A DNA stretch of 64,000 bases from Micromonospora citrea (GCF_900090315.1 NZ_FMHZ01000002.1:6604501-6668500); one strand, 5' to 3'. Positions 16,159 to 25,385 are shown, numbered from the stretch's first letter. Notes: generated by a model not told the origin, from the sequence alone. A program made the numbers and translations.

Positions 16159-17331
16159 ATGACGTACGACCCGATCAGCCGGACGTTCCTCGACTTCTTC
16201 CGCGAGCGCGGCCACGAGACCGTGCCCGACTGCTCCCTGATCCCGCCGCCGGGCGACCCGGTGCTGTTCACCACCTCCGGGATGCACCCCCTGACGCCCT
16301 ACCTGGAGGGTCGCCCGCACCCCCTGGGTCGGCGGCTGGTCAACGTGCAGCGCTGCCTGCGCACCACCGACCTGGACGAGGTCGGCGACTCCACCCATCT
16401 GACCCTCTTCCGGATGCTCGGCTCCTGGTCGCTCGGCGACTACGACCTGCCGCAGAGCCTGCGCTGGGGCTACGTTCTGCTGCGTGACGGCTTCGGCATC
16501 GACCACGACCGGCTGCATGTGACCGTCTTCGGCGGCGACGACCAGGTCGGCCCCGACGAGGCCTCCCAGCGCATCTGGGAGGAGATCGGCCTGCCCGTGG
16601 AGCTGACCGGGGAGGAGAACTGGTGGTCCAACGGCCCGACCGGGCCGTGCGGGCCCGACACGGAGCTCTTCGTGTGGACCGGCGACGGCCCGCCGCGGGG
16701 CACCCCCGGCACCGACGACCGGTGGATGGAGCTCTGGAACCACGTCGGCATGCGCTACCACCGGCACCCCGACGGCCGGCTGACGCCGCTGCGACAGTCC
16801 AACGTGGACACCGGAATGGGTTTCGAACGGCTGGAGATGGTGCTGCGCGGGCACCGCTCGGTCTTCGAGGGCGACGGGCTCGTGCCGTGGGTGCGCGGCG
16901 TCGGCGACGTGTGGGGCCTGCGCGACGAGCCGCTGCGCCTGGTCGGCGACCACCTGCGGTCGAGCGTGGCGGTCGTCGGCGACGGCGTGTGCCCCTCGAA
17001 CACCGGCCGCGGCTACGTGCTGCGCCGGCTGCTGCGCCGCGCGCTGACGACCCTCTGGCGCGACGACCCGTCCCGCAGCCTGTCCGACCTGCCCACCGGG
17101 CCGGTGCGGCACACCCTCGACGGGTTCGGACAGCGGGTCACCGTCGACGAGGTGCGGCAGGTGTTCTCCGGAGAGGAACGACGGTTCCGCGAGCTGCTGC
17201 GGCGCGGGCGGCCCGTCGTCTCCCGGCGGCGGTCCCGGGGCCCGCTGACCGACGAGGACTACCGCGACCTGCACGACACCCACGGGCTCCCGCGCGACCT
17301 GGTCGACGGGCTGCTGAGCGAGGCGCGGTAG
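16159..17331 (+). CDS. Truncated alanyl-tRNA synthetase (catalytic and tRNA-binding part only)
   Basis: A 390-residue class II synthetase that aligns with the first half of AlaRS, which is normally about 880 residues. It keeps the catalytic core (FTTSGMHPL, QRCLRTTDLDEVG, DTGMGFERLEMVL) and the helical tRNA-recognition region (GDHLRS, PSNTGRGYVLRRLLRRA). It stops just after the segment that matches AlaRS DLYDTYGFP. The editing domain and C-Ala are absent, so it could charge or adenylate alanine but not proofread. It could be a backup enzyme, a regulator or an aminoacyl donor for another pathway. A GC-rich repeat tract follows. Confidence 0.85.
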   Translation: MTYDPISRTFLDFFRERGHETVPDCSLIPPPGDPVLFTTSGMHPLTPYLEGRPHPLGRRLVNVQRCLRTTDLDEVGDSTHLTLFRMLGSWSLGDYDLPQSLRWGYVLLRDGFGIDHDRLHVTVFGGDDQVGPDEASQRIWEEIGLPVELTGEENWWSNGPTGPCGPDTELFVWTGDGPPRGTPGTDDRWMELWNHVGMRYHRHPDGRLTPLRQSNVDTGMGFERLEMVLRGHRSVFEGDGLVPWVRGVGDVWGLRDEPLRLVGDHLRSSVAVVGDGVCPSNTGRGYVLRRLLRRALTTLWRDDPSRSLSDLPTGPVRHTLDGFGQRVTVDEVRQVFSGEERRFRELLRRGRPVVSRRRSRGPLTDEDYRDLHDTHGLPRDLVDGLLSEAR

Positions 17332-17332
17332 C

Positions 17333-17443
17333 CGGCCCGGCCCGGCCCGGCCCGGCCCCGCGCGGCCCGGCCCGGCCCCGCGCGGCACGGCCCGGCCCCG
17401 CACGGCACGGCCCGGCCCCGCACGGCCCGGCCCGGCCCGGGCG
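17333..17443 (+). repeat. 20-bp GC-only degenerate tandem repeat
   Basis: About 110 bases made of copies of a roughly 20-base unit (CGGCCCGGCCCCGCRCGGCM) with almost no T or A, directly after the AlaRS-like stop. It could fold strongly and act as a terminator, or be a slippage product. Confidence 0.7.
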
Positions 17444-17565
17444 GTCCGGGCGCGACCCGCCGCGTCGACTGGTGCGCCGGCCGCCCGATCGGTCAGGATG
17501 GGCCTGCGCGGGGGCGTCGCCGGGCCGTCGGCCGACGGCGTGCCCCGCCGACGGAAGGAGACCCG

Positions 17566-19383
17566 TTGTCGTCCACCCTGCTCTCCCGTCGCGACCTGCG
17601 CTTCCTCCTGCACGACTGGCTGGAGGTGACCCGGCTGACCGAGCGGCCCCGCTACGCCGAGCACTCGCGGGAGACCTTCGACGCCGTGCTGGACCTCGCC
17701 GAGCGGGTGGCCACCGAGCGCTTCGCCCCGCACAACCGGGCCGCCGACCTCACCGAGCCCACCTTCGACGGTCGTCGGGTGCACATCATTCCGCAGGTCC
17801 GGCAGGCCCTCGACGTGTTCGCCGAGACCGGGCTGCTGGCCGCCAGCATGGACGCCTCGGTCGGCGGGATGCAGTTGCCGCACGCCGTGCGGGCCGCCTG
17901 CTTCGCCTGGTTCCAGGCCGCCAACATCGGCACCTCGGCCTACCCGTTCCTGACCCTCGGCAACGCCAACCTGCTGCTGGCGCACGGCAGCGCGGAGCAG
18001 ATCGACACCTGGGTCCGGCCGATGGTGGAGGGCCGGTTCTTCGGCACCATGTGCCTGTCCGAGCCGCAGGCCGGCAGCTCGCTGGCCGACATCACCACCC
18101 GCGCCGAGCCGCAGGACGACGGGACCTACCGGCTCCACGGCACCAAGATGTGGATCTCCGGCGGCGACCACGAGCTGTCGGAGAACATCGTCCACCTGGT
18201 CCTCGCCCGGATCCCCGGCGGGCCGCCCGGGGTCAAGGGCATCTCGCTGTTCATCGTGCCCAAGGTGCTGCTCGACGCCGACGGCGCGCCCGGCGCGCGC
18301 AACGACGTGGTGCTGGTCGGCCTCAACCACAAGATGGGCTACCGGGGCACCACCAACACGCTGCTCAACTTCGGCGAGGGCGTGCACCGACCGGGTGGCC
18401 GCCCCGGCGCGGTCGGTCACCTGGTCGGCGAACCGCACCAGGGCCTGGCGCAGATGTTCCACATGATGAACGAGGCCCGGATCGGGGTGGGCGCCGGCGC
18501 CACCGCCCTCGGCTACACCGGCTACCTGAAGTCGCTCGCGTACGCCCGCCAGCGACCGCAGGGGCGCCCGCTCGCCGACAAGGACCCGGGCGCGCCGCAG
18601 GTGCCGATCGTCGCGCACCCCGACGTGCGGCGGATGCTGCTGGCGCAGAAGAGCTACGTGGAGGGCGCGCTGGCGCTGGTTCTCTACTGTGGCCGGCTGC
18701 TCGACGAGGAGAAGACCGCGCCGGAGGCGGCGGACCGCGAGCGGGCGCGCCTGCTGCTGGACGTGCTCACCCCGATCGCGAAGAGCTGGCCGTCGCAGTG
18801 GTGCCTGGTCGCCAACGACCTCGCCATCCAGGTGCACGGGGGCTACGGCTACACCCGCGACTACGACGTCGAGCAGCACTGGCGGGACAACCGGCTCAAT
18901 CCGATCCACGAGGGCACGCACGGCATCCAGGCGCTGGACCTGCTGGGCCGCAAGGTGACCATGCGCGACGGGGCCGGGCTGGCGCTGCTGGTGGAGACGG
19001 TCCGCGCCACGGTCACCCGGGCGTGGAAGGCCGAGGGCGAGGCCGCCGAGCTGGCCGCCTCGCTCGGCGCGGCGCTGGACCGGGTCACCCTGGTCACCCG
19101 GCGGCTGTGGGGCACCGGCGACCCGGAGGTGGCGCTGGCCAACGCCAGCGTCTACCTGGAGGCGGTCGGCCACGTGGTGATCGCCTGGATGTGGCTGGAA
19201 CAGCTGCTCGTCGTCGAGGCCGACGGCGGCCCGGGCGACGGTCCGGACGCCGACCTGCACGCCGGCAAGCGGCAGGCGGCGCGCTACTTCTTCCGCCACG
19301 AGCTGCCCCGCACCGGTCCGCAGTTCGACCTGCTGGACAGCCTCGACCGGACCACCCTGGACATGCGCGACGACTGGTTCTGA
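17566..19383 (+). CDS. Acyl-CoA dehydrogenase, long (FadE5-like)
   Basis: A 605-residue acyl-CoA dehydrogenase of the long subfamily that includes mycobacterial FadE5. Visible motifs are the FAD/substrate segment (MCLSEPQAGSSLADITTRA), the beta-domain (LHGTKMWISGGDHE) and the C-terminal region (IQVHGGYGYTRDYDVEQHWRDNR). It would catalyse the first step of beta-oxidation using FAD. The start is TTG at 17566, set by AAGGAG 5 bases upstream. Confidence 0.9.
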   Translation: MSSTLLSRRDLRFLLHDWLEVTRLTERPRYAEHSRETFDAVLDLAERVATERFAPHNRAADLTEPTFDGRRVHIIPQVRQALDVFAETGLLAASMDASVGGMQLPHAVRAACFAWFQAANIGTSAYPFLTLGNANLLLAHGSAEQIDTWVRPMVEGRFFGTMCLSEPQAGSSLADITTRAEPQDDGTYRLHGTKMWISGGDHELSENIVHLVLARIPGGPPGVKGISLFIVPKVLLDADGAPGARNDVVLVGLNHKMGYRGTTNTLLNFGEGVHRPGGRPGAVGHLVGEPHQGLAQMFHMMNEARIGVGAGATALGYTGYLKSLAYARQRPQGRPLADKDPGAPQVPIVAHPDVRRMLLAQKSYVEGALALVLYCGRLLDEEKTAPEAADRERARLLLDVLTPIAKSWPSQWCLVANDLAIQVHGGYGYTRDYDVEQHWRDNRLNPIHEGTHGIQALDLLGRKVTMRDGAGLALLVETVRATVTRAWKAEGEAAELAASLGAALDRVTLVTRRLWGTGDPEVALANASVYLEAVGHVVIAWMWLEQLLVVEADGGPGDGPDADLHAGKRQAARYFFRHELPRTGPQFDLLDSLDRTTLDMRDDWF

Positions 19384-19445
19384 GCCGTCGCACGGGCCTC
19401 GCCCCGGGCGGTGGGGGGCCGCTGGCCGGCCTATCCTTGCCAGTC

Positions 19446-19802
19446 ATGAACCCCGGTGACACGACCGCCCCCACCCCCGCCGAAGAGCGGCTCGCGGACC
19501 TGCGGCGGTGGTGGCGGCTGCCGGCGTCCGCGCGCTCCGAGGTCCGGCGGCTCAGCCGCGCGGGACGCCACCATCCGGACCGGGAGGTCGCCTGGGTGGC
19601 CTGGCGGTGGGCGCAGGCCGTGCTGCCGCCGGGCGCGCCGGAACCGGGTCACGCCCGCAACATCGTCAGCGCGGCCGGCTTCTGGGTGATGCTCCTGCTG
19701 GACCTGGTCCTCGGCGCCGAACCGACGGACCCGCCCGAGCCGCGGTGGCTCGACCGCCGCCGGGCCCGGCGCATCCTGCGGGCCGGCCCGCCCGTCGCCT
19801 GA
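19446..19802 (+). CDS. Small protein of unknown function
   Basis: A 118-residue protein starting at the ATG at 19446. It is rich in Arg, Trp and Pro and has one hydrophobic stretch in its C-terminal half (FWVMLLLDLVLGA). I do not recognise it. It lies between the acyl-CoA dehydrogenase and the convergent acyl-CoA ligase gene. Confidence 0.5.
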   Translation: MNPGDTTAPTPAEERLADLRRWWRLPASARSEVRRLSRAGRHHPDREVAWVAWRWAQAVLPPGAPEPGHARNIVSAAGFWVMLLLDLVLGAEPTDPPEPRWLDRRRARRILRAGPPVA

Positions 19803-19837
19803 CGCGGCACAGGAGCGTCGGACCGGCCGGGCCCGTC

Positions 19838-21529
19838 TCAGCGTGCGGCGAGCAGCCGGTCGCGGACCTCGCGGCGCAGGACCTTGCCGATCTGGGAGCG
19901 GGGCAGGTCGTCGACCAGGACGACCCGGCGGGGCACCTTGTACGCGGTGAGGTGCTCCCGGCACGCGGCGCGGACGCCCGCCTCGTCCAGGTCGGCGTCC
20001 TCGTGCGGCACGACCGCCGCCACGACCTCCTCGCCGCCGTGCCCGCCAGGCAGGCCGACCGCCGCGGCGTCGCGGACGCCGGGAATCCGGCGCAGGGCGT
20101 CCTCCACCTCGGAGGGGTAGACGTTGAACCCGCCGGTGATGATCAGTTCCTTGATCCGGTCGACCACCGTGACGAATCCGTCGTCGTCCATCACCACGAC
20201 GTCCCCGGTGCGCAGCCACCCGCCCGGCAGCAGCACCGCCGCCGTCTCCTCCGGTCGCCGCCAGTACCCGGCGAACACCTGCGGCCCTCGCACCAGCAGC
20301 TCGCCCGCCTGGCCCGGATCGCGGTCGCGCGCGGGATCCTCGGGGTCGACGATGCGGATCTCGGTGGACGGGAACGGCACGCCGACCGTGCCCGGCCGCC
20401 GGGCGGGGGAGACCGGGTTGCCCAGCGCCACCGGGGAGGTCTCGGTCATGCCGTAGCCCTCCACGAGCAGCCCGCCGGTGACCGACTCCCACAGCTCGAC
20501 CGTCGCCGGGGGCAGCGCCATGGCTCCGGAGATGGCGTACCGGGCCGAGGTGAGGTCGATCCCGCGTTCCCGGGCGGCGGTGGCGAGCTTCTCGTAGATC
20601 GGCGGGACGGCCGGCAGGAAGGTCGGCGGGCGGCGGCGCACCGCCTCCAGGGTCTGGTCGACGTCGAAGCGGGGGAACAGCACGAGCGTGGCGCCGATGC
20701 CCACCGCGAAGGTGAGGCAGAGCGTCAGCCCGTACGCGTGGAACAGCGGCAGCACCGCGTAGACGGTCTCCTCGCCGTCGCGCAGGCCCGGCACCCAGGC
20801 GCGGCCCTGCGCGGCGTTGGCGCGCAGGTTGCGGTGGGTCAGGACGGCGCCCTTCGGGGTGCCGGTGGTGCCGCCCGTGTACTGCAGCAGCGCCGTGTCG
20901 TCCGGGCCGGGGGCCGGGTGCGCGGGATCGAGAGGGCTCGCCCCGGCCACCAGCCGTTCCCAGGACAGCGCCCCCGGCGCGGGGCCGGTCATCGCCGCCC
21001 GGGTGGCCCGCGCGCGGGCCAGCGGCAGCCGCAGCGCCCAGCGCTTGCGCCGGGGCAGCGCCCGGGTCAGGTCCACGGCGACCACGGTCTCGACCGCCGT
21101 ACTCGCGGCGGTGCGGGCGACGAGGAGGGCGACCCTGTCCCAGACGACCGCGACCCGGGCCCCGTGGTCGGCGAGCTGGTGGGTGAGCTCCTGCTCGGTG
21201 TAGAGCGGGTTGTGCTCCACGACCACCGCGCCGAGGCGCAGCACGGCGTAGAAGGCGACGACGTGCTGGGGGCAGTTGGGCAGCACCAGGGCCACCCGGT
21301 CGCCCCGGCCCACGCCGAGCCGGCGCAGGGCCTCGGCCGCCCGGGCCACCTGGCCGGCCAGGTCGGCGTACGTGGTGGTGGCGCCGAAGAAGTCGAGGGC
21401 GACGCGGGCGCCGAACCCGCGGTCCGCCTCGCGCAGCAGGTCGACCAGCGACTCGTCGGAGGGCGGGACGGTCGCCGGCACGTCCGGGGCGTAGCTGCGC
21501 AGCCAGGGCCGCTCCGCACTCAGGTCCAT
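19838..21529 (-). CDS. Long-chain fatty-acid-CoA ligase
   Basis: A 563-residue AMP-forming synthetase. Motifs: the P-loop YTGGTTGTPKG, the YGMTETSP motif, GWLRTGDV, DRIKELIITGGFNVYP and the catalytic lysine region (SQIGKVLRREVRD). It activates fatty acids to acyl-AMP and then acyl-CoA, which would feed the nearby acyl-CoA dehydrogenase. GGAGAGA precedes the ATG at 21529. The promoter region holds an 18-bp perfect palindrome. Confidence 0.9.
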   Translation of the reverse strand: MDLSAERPWLRSYAPDVPATVPPSDESLVDLLREADRGFGARVALDFFGATTTYADLAGQVARAAEALRRLGVGRGDRVALVLPNCPQHVVAFYAVLRLGAVVVEHNPLYTEQELTHQLADHGARVAVVWDRVALLVARTAASTAVETVVAVDLTRALPRRKRWALRLPLARARATRAAMTGPAPGALSWERLVAGASPLDPAHPAPGPDDTALLQYTGGTTGTPKGAVLTHRNLRANAAQGRAWVPGLRDGEETVYAVLPLFHAYGLTLCLTFAVGIGATLVLFPRFDVDQTLEAVRRRPPTFLPAVPPIYEKLATAARERGIDLTSARYAISGAMALPPATVELWESVTGGLLVEGYGMTETSPVALGNPVSPARRPGTVGVPFPSTEIRIVDPEDPARDRDPGQAGELLVRGPQVFAGYWRRPEETAAVLLPGGWLRTGDVVVMDDDGFVTVVDRIKELIITGGFNVYPSEVEDALRRIPGVRDAAAVGLPGGHGGEEVVAAVVPHEDADLDEAGVRAACREHLTAYKVPRRVVLVDDLPRSQIGKVLRREVRDRLLAAR

Positions 21530-21571
21530 GTCTCTCCTCCGCACCTCACGCCGCAGGCATACCTCACGGTA

Positions 21572-21589
21572 ACCTACGGTACCGTAGGT
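21572..21589. promoter_or_regulatory. 18-bp perfect palindrome, probable operator
   Basis: ACCTACGGTACCGTAGGT lies in the 108-base region between the divergent acyl-CoA ligase and GT87 genes. Its length and symmetry suit a TetR-family dimer, the usual regulators of actinomycete fatty-acid genes. No regulator gene is adjacent. Confidence 0.6.
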
Positions 21590-21637
21590 ATCGTGTCGGG
21601 TCCCCCGGCGGAGGGCGTCCGGACGTAGAATCCGACG

Positions 21638-23269
21638 ATGCGTGATCGGCGGGTGGCGGCGCTCTGGTCGATCTTCGTCGCTCTCGCCGCGGCGTCGTCG
21701 GCGCTCGTGGCCCTCCGCCCCGACCGCCTCTCCGACCTGCACATCTACCGTGGCGCGCTGCTGCACCTGCATGCCGGCCGCCCCCTCTACGACTTCGTCG
21801 CCGAGAACGGCGGGCCCTTCACCTACCCGCCGTTCGCGGCCCTCGTGCTGTGGCCGGTCGCGGCCGTCCCCGAGGGCGTCGCGCAGGGGGTCTGGCTGGC
21901 GCTGACCTGCCTCGCCGTGGTCGCCATCGCGGTGGCGGTCGGTCGCGTGCTCGTCGGCCCGGGGCGACGACGCGCCCTCGTCGTGCCGGCCGTCGCCTGC
22001 GCGCTCATGCTCTCCGCCCCGGTGCAGAGCAACCTGCGCTTCGGCCAGGTCAGCATCTTCATCGTGCTGCTCGCCCTGCTGGACGGCACGGGCGTCGTGC
22101 CGCCCCGGCTGCGGGGCGTGCTCGTCGGGGTGGCCGCGGCGGTCAAGCTCACCCCGCTGCTGTTCGTGGTCTACTTCCTCGCCACCGGCCGCTACCGGGA
22201 CGCCGGGCGGGCCGCGGCCACCTTCCTTGCCTGCGCGGCGCTCGGCGCGGCGGTCCTGCCGGCGGCGAGCTGGACGTACTGGGCCGAGGCGGTCCGGGAC
22301 ACGTCCCGGGTCGGCAACCTCGCCTCCCTCGGCAACCAGTCGGTGCACGGCATGCTGCTGCGACTCGGGCTCGACGAGGCGTCCCTGCCGCTGCTCTGGG
22401 CGGCCCTGGTGGCCGTCGTCTGCGGGGTGGCCCTGCTGCGGGCCCGGCACCTCGCCGCGCAGGGGCGGCCCGGCCACGCCGCCGTGCTCGTCGGGTGCGC
22501 CACCGTGGCGGCGTCCCCGGTGTCCTGGACCCACCACCAGATCTGGCCGGTGCTGGCGGCGATGCTGCTGGTCGGCGCCCACGGGGTCGCCCGGCGGGTG
22601 GCCGGCGCCGCCCTGCTGGTGACGATGGTGGTCTCGCTGGGGGTGGTGCTCGCCCCGGTCTCGACCACCCCCGGCATCCAGTTCCTCCTCGAGAACGCCC
22701 GGGCGCTCGGCGTCGCGGCGCTCTGCCTGGCCGGGTTCGGCGGGGCGGCGCTGGCCGTGGCCGGGGCGGAGCGGCGGCCCCCGGCCGCCCGTGGCTGGCT
22801 GCGGGTGGGCACCACCGCCGCGCTGGCCCTGGCGTTCTTCGCCGTGCAGCCGCTGCCGGCCGGCGCCGACCCCACGTTCAAGGCCTACACGCTCTCCGAC
22901 GTGCACAATCCGCGCTACTTCTTCGTCTGCCGGGGCCCGGCGGAGTGCGCCGCGTACGGGACCGGCTCCCCGGTCACCTTCGGCACCCGGCGGGAGAAGA
23001 CCAAGGTCAGGGTCAACGGGGTGGTGTCGGCGGAGGTCGCCCGGCTGGAATACCACTCGGCCCCCGGGGGCGCGCCGCGGGGCATCCCGCTGCTGGCGGC
23101 CCACCCTGGGCCCCGGACGTTCTCGTTCCGGTCGGCGACCATGACGCACGGCCGGCTGGTGGCCTACGCGGCCGACGGGCGGCCGCTCGCCAGCTACGAC
23201 GAGGAACTGGCCGCCGCGCTCGACGTCACCGGCGCCCGGCGGAGTGGTGCATCGCCTGCCGCCCCTTGA
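21638..23269 (+). CDS. GT87 family membrane glycosyltransferase
   Basis: A 543-residue polytopic protein with roughly ten hydrophobic segments. Family signs are an acidic residue pair in the first outer loop (SDLHIYRGALLHLHAG), YPPFAALVLWP, AAVKLTPLLF and LGNQSVHG, as in polyprenyl-phosphomannose-dependent alpha-1,2-mannosyltransferases (PimE-like). It would act at the outer membrane face on lipid-linked glycans. A non-membrane extension of about 120 residues forms the C-terminus. It converges with, and overlaps by 44 bases, the next small gene. Confidence 0.8.
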   Translation: MRDRRVAALWSIFVALAAASSALVALRPDRLSDLHIYRGALLHLHAGRPLYDFVAENGGPFTYPPFAALVLWPVAAVPEGVAQGVWLALTCLAVVAIAVAVGRVLVGPGRRRALVVPAVACALMLSAPVQSNLRFGQVSIFIVLLALLDGTGVVPPRLRGVLVGVAAAVKLTPLLFVVYFLATGRYRDAGRAAATFLACAALGAAVLPAASWTYWAEAVRDTSRVGNLASLGNQSVHGMLLRLGLDEASLPLLWAALVAVVCGVALLRARHLAAQGRPGHAAVLVGCATVAASPVSWTHHQIWPVLAAMLLVGAHGVARRVAGAALLVTMVVSLGVVLAPVSTTPGIQFLLENARALGVAALCLAGFGGAALAVAGAERRPPAARGWLRVGTTAALALAFFAVQPLPAGADPTFKAYTLSDVHNPRYFFVCRGPAECAAYGTGSPVTFGTRREKTKVRVNGVVSAEVARLEYHSAPGGAPRGIPLLAAHPGPRTFSFRSATMTHGRLVAYAADGRPLASYDEELAAALDVTGARRSGASPAAP

Positions 23270-23402
23270 CCACGGCCAGGACGACGGCCGCGATCAGCGC
23301 CACCGCACCGATGATCGCCAGCCAGCGCACCGCCTCGAGGATCAGCCCGAGCAGGACGAGCGCGCCGCCGACGACGGCGACGACCCAGAGCATGGCCCGC
23401 AT
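23226..23402 (-). CDS. Small membrane protein
   Basis: A 58-residue protein with two hydrophobic stretches (MLWVVAVVGGALVLLGLIL and LAIIGAVALIAAVVLAVV) and a basic C-terminus. GGGAGG 6 bases before the ATG at 23402 supports this start. Its 3' end overlaps the GT87 gene on the other strand. No function is known. Confidence 0.55.
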   Translation of the reverse strand: MRAMLWVVAVVGGALVLLGLILEAVRWLAIIGAVALIAAVVLAVVKGRQAMHHSAGRR

Positions 23403-23519
23403 GTCCACCTCCCGTGACTCCCGGCCGCGCCGCGCGGCCCCCACCCGCCTTCCCGGTCCGGGCGGCAGCATGCCGGCGCGGGCGGCGGCGTCCGGTCACG
23501 GCCCGGCGGGGACGGCGCG

Positions 23520-24233
23520 TCAGCGCTGGGCGACGTACACGGTGTTCGCCGACTCGCCGCCGGTCAGCGGGTTGGCGAACGGGACGACGTGCGCCCGCGC
23601 GGTGCGGAACACGGCGGCGAGCGCCTCGCCGAACGCGGGATCGGGCGGATCGTCCGACCAGAGGGCGAACACCCCGTCCGGGTGCAGGTGGGCGGCGAGG
23701 CGGCGCAGGCCGTCCGGCGTGTAGAAGGCGGCGTGGGCGGGGTGCAGCACGTTGCGCGGCGAGTGGTCGACGTCGAGCAGCACGGCGTGGAACCGCCGCC
23801 CCGGCTCCCCCGGGTCGAAGCCGGTGCCGTCGGCGACGGCGGCGAAGAAGTCGGCCCGCACGAAGCGGGTACGCGCGTCGGAGGCCAGCCCGGCGGCGAA
23901 GGGCAGCAGCTCCCGGCGGTGCCAGTCGATGACGTCCTCGATCGCCTCCACCACCAGCAGCGAACCGACCCGGTCGTCGGAGAGCGCGGTGCGGGCGGTG
24001 TAGCCGAGGCCGAGGCCGCCGACGACCACGTCGAGGCCGTGCCCGGCAAGCGGGGCGAGCCCCAGCCGGGCCAGCTCGATCTCCGCGACGGGGAAGAGGC
24101 TGGACATCAGGAACTCGTCGTCGAGCTTGACCTCGTACACCTCGACGCCGAGCGACGGGTCGCGTCGCCGGCGCAGGCTGATGAGGCCGATGGGGGTCTC
24201 CCGCCAGGCCAGTTCCTCGAATCGCACGCCCAC
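23520..24233 (-). CDS. Spermidine-synthase-like methyltransferase-fold protein
   Basis: A 237-residue Rossmann-fold protein with a glycine-rich nucleotide motif (VVVGGLGLGYTAR), an acidic residue after the second strand (VVEAIEDV) and LLDVDHSPRN later. It resembles SpeE-like proteins of actinomycetes, many of which have no proven polyamine activity. The GTG at 24233 is the outermost start; a GTG at 24227 is equally possible because no ribosome site is clear. Confidence 0.65.
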   Translation of the reverse strand: MGVRFEELAWRETPIGLISLRRRRDPSLGVEVYEVKLDDEFLMSSLFPVAEIELARLGLAPLAGHGLDVVVGGLGLGYTARTALSDDRVGSLLVVEAIEDVIDWHRRELLPFAAGLASDARTRFVRADFFAAVADGTGFDPGEPGRRFHAVLLDVDHSPRNVLHPAHAAFYTPDGLRRLAAHLHPDGVFALWSDDPPDPAFGEALAAVFRTARAHVVPFANPLTGGESANTVYVAQR

Positions 24234-24356
24234 GGGGCGCGATGCTACCCGGCGGTGCCCCGGACGCCGGCCCTCGCCGCGCATTCCTGCCGCCCGGCCG
24301 GGTATGCCCTCGGCGTCGAGGGCCGCCGACCGGAGGCCGGACAGGGGGCGCGCACA

Positions 24357-25370
24357 GTGGCGGACATGCTGGCCGGGCGGCTGCACCTGGCGGACCGGAC
24401 GCTGCGGATGGAGTCGGTGGCGGTGCCGGAGCCGGCGCCGGGGCAGGTGCGGATCAGGGTCGAGGCGGCGGGGGTCTGCCTCTCCGACGTGCACCTGATC
24501 GACGGCACCCTCACCCCGCTCTACCTGCCCGGCGACGTGGTGACGCTCGGTCACGAGGTGGCCGGGGTCGTCGACGCGCTGGGCGATGACGTCGAGGGGT
24601 GGGAGCCGGGCCGGCGGGTGCTGCTCCAGGCGGGGGAGCGGGACCGGCGCGGCACGGTGTTCACCCGCGGCGTGGACTACGACGGCGGCTGGGCCGAGTA
24701 CGCGGTGGCCAGCGAGGACACGGTGGTGCCGATCCCGGACGACCTGCCGTTCGAGCAGGCCTGCATCATTCCGGACGCGGTCTCCACGCCGTGGGCGGCG
24801 GTGACGGACACCGCGCGTACCCGCCCCGGCGAGGCGGTCGGGGTGTGGGGCGTGGGCGGCCTGGGCGCGCACGCCGTGCAGTTGCTGCGCCTGGTCGGCG
24901 CGGCCCCGGTCATCGCGGTGGAGCCGTTGGCCACGGCACGGGACCGGGCGGTGGCCCTCGGGGCCGACGCGGTGCTCGACCCGGCCGACCCCGCGTTCCG
25001 CGACGCCGTGCTGGAGCTGACCGACGGGCGCGGGCTGGACGTGGCGTTCGACTTCGCCGGGGTGACCGCCGTGCGCGAGCAGGCGCTGACCGTCCTCGGC
25101 CGCCGCGGCCGGCTGGTCCTCGCCGGCATCGCCGGCAAGCCGGTCACCATCGCCTCCGACAGCCCGTTCAACTACTTCCAGCAGGCGGTGCTCGGCCACT
25201 ACGGCTCCGAGTCCGAGCACGTCGTGCAGCTCGTGTCCCTGGCCCGGCAGCGGCGGCTCGACCTGAGCGGCTCGGTCAGCGACGTGCTGCCGCTCGCCGA
25301 GGCCGAGGAGGCGGTGCGGCGGGTGCACACCAAGCAGGGCAACCCGATCCGGCTGATCCTGCGCCCCTGA
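24357..25370 (+). CDS. Zinc-dependent alcohol dehydrogenase family protein
   Basis: A 337-residue MDR-superfamily enzyme. The catalytic zinc site is visible as GVCLSDVHLIDG and GHEVAG, and the NAD-binding fold as VWGVGGLGAHAVQLL. The cluster of four Cys that binds structural zinc is not visible, which is common in bacterial members. GTG at 24357 has GGGGG about 8 bases upstream; an ATG at 24366 is an alternative. A very strong hairpin follows. Confidence 0.85.
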   Translation: MADMLAGRLHLADRTLRMESVAVPEPAPGQVRIRVEAAGVCLSDVHLIDGTLTPLYLPGDVVTLGHEVAGVVDALGDDVEGWEPGRRVLLQAGERDRRGTVFTRGVDYDGGWAEYAVASEDTVVPIPDDLPFEQACIIPDAVSTPWAAVTDTARTRPGEAVGVWGVGGLGAHAVQLLRLVGAAPVIAVEPLATARDRAVALGADAVLDPADPAFRDAVLELTDGRGLDVAFDFAGVTAVREQALTVLGRRGRLVLAGIAGKPVTIASDSPFNYFQQAVLGHYGSESEHVVQLVSLARQRRLDLSGSVSDVLPLAEAEEAVRRVHTKQGNPIRLILRP

Positions 25371-25385
25371 TCCGGCACGGGCGAA

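Noticed and set aside
17333..17443. Possible CRISPR array
   Set aside because: The units are adjacent, without spacers, and are GC-only low-complexity sequence. No cas gene is present.
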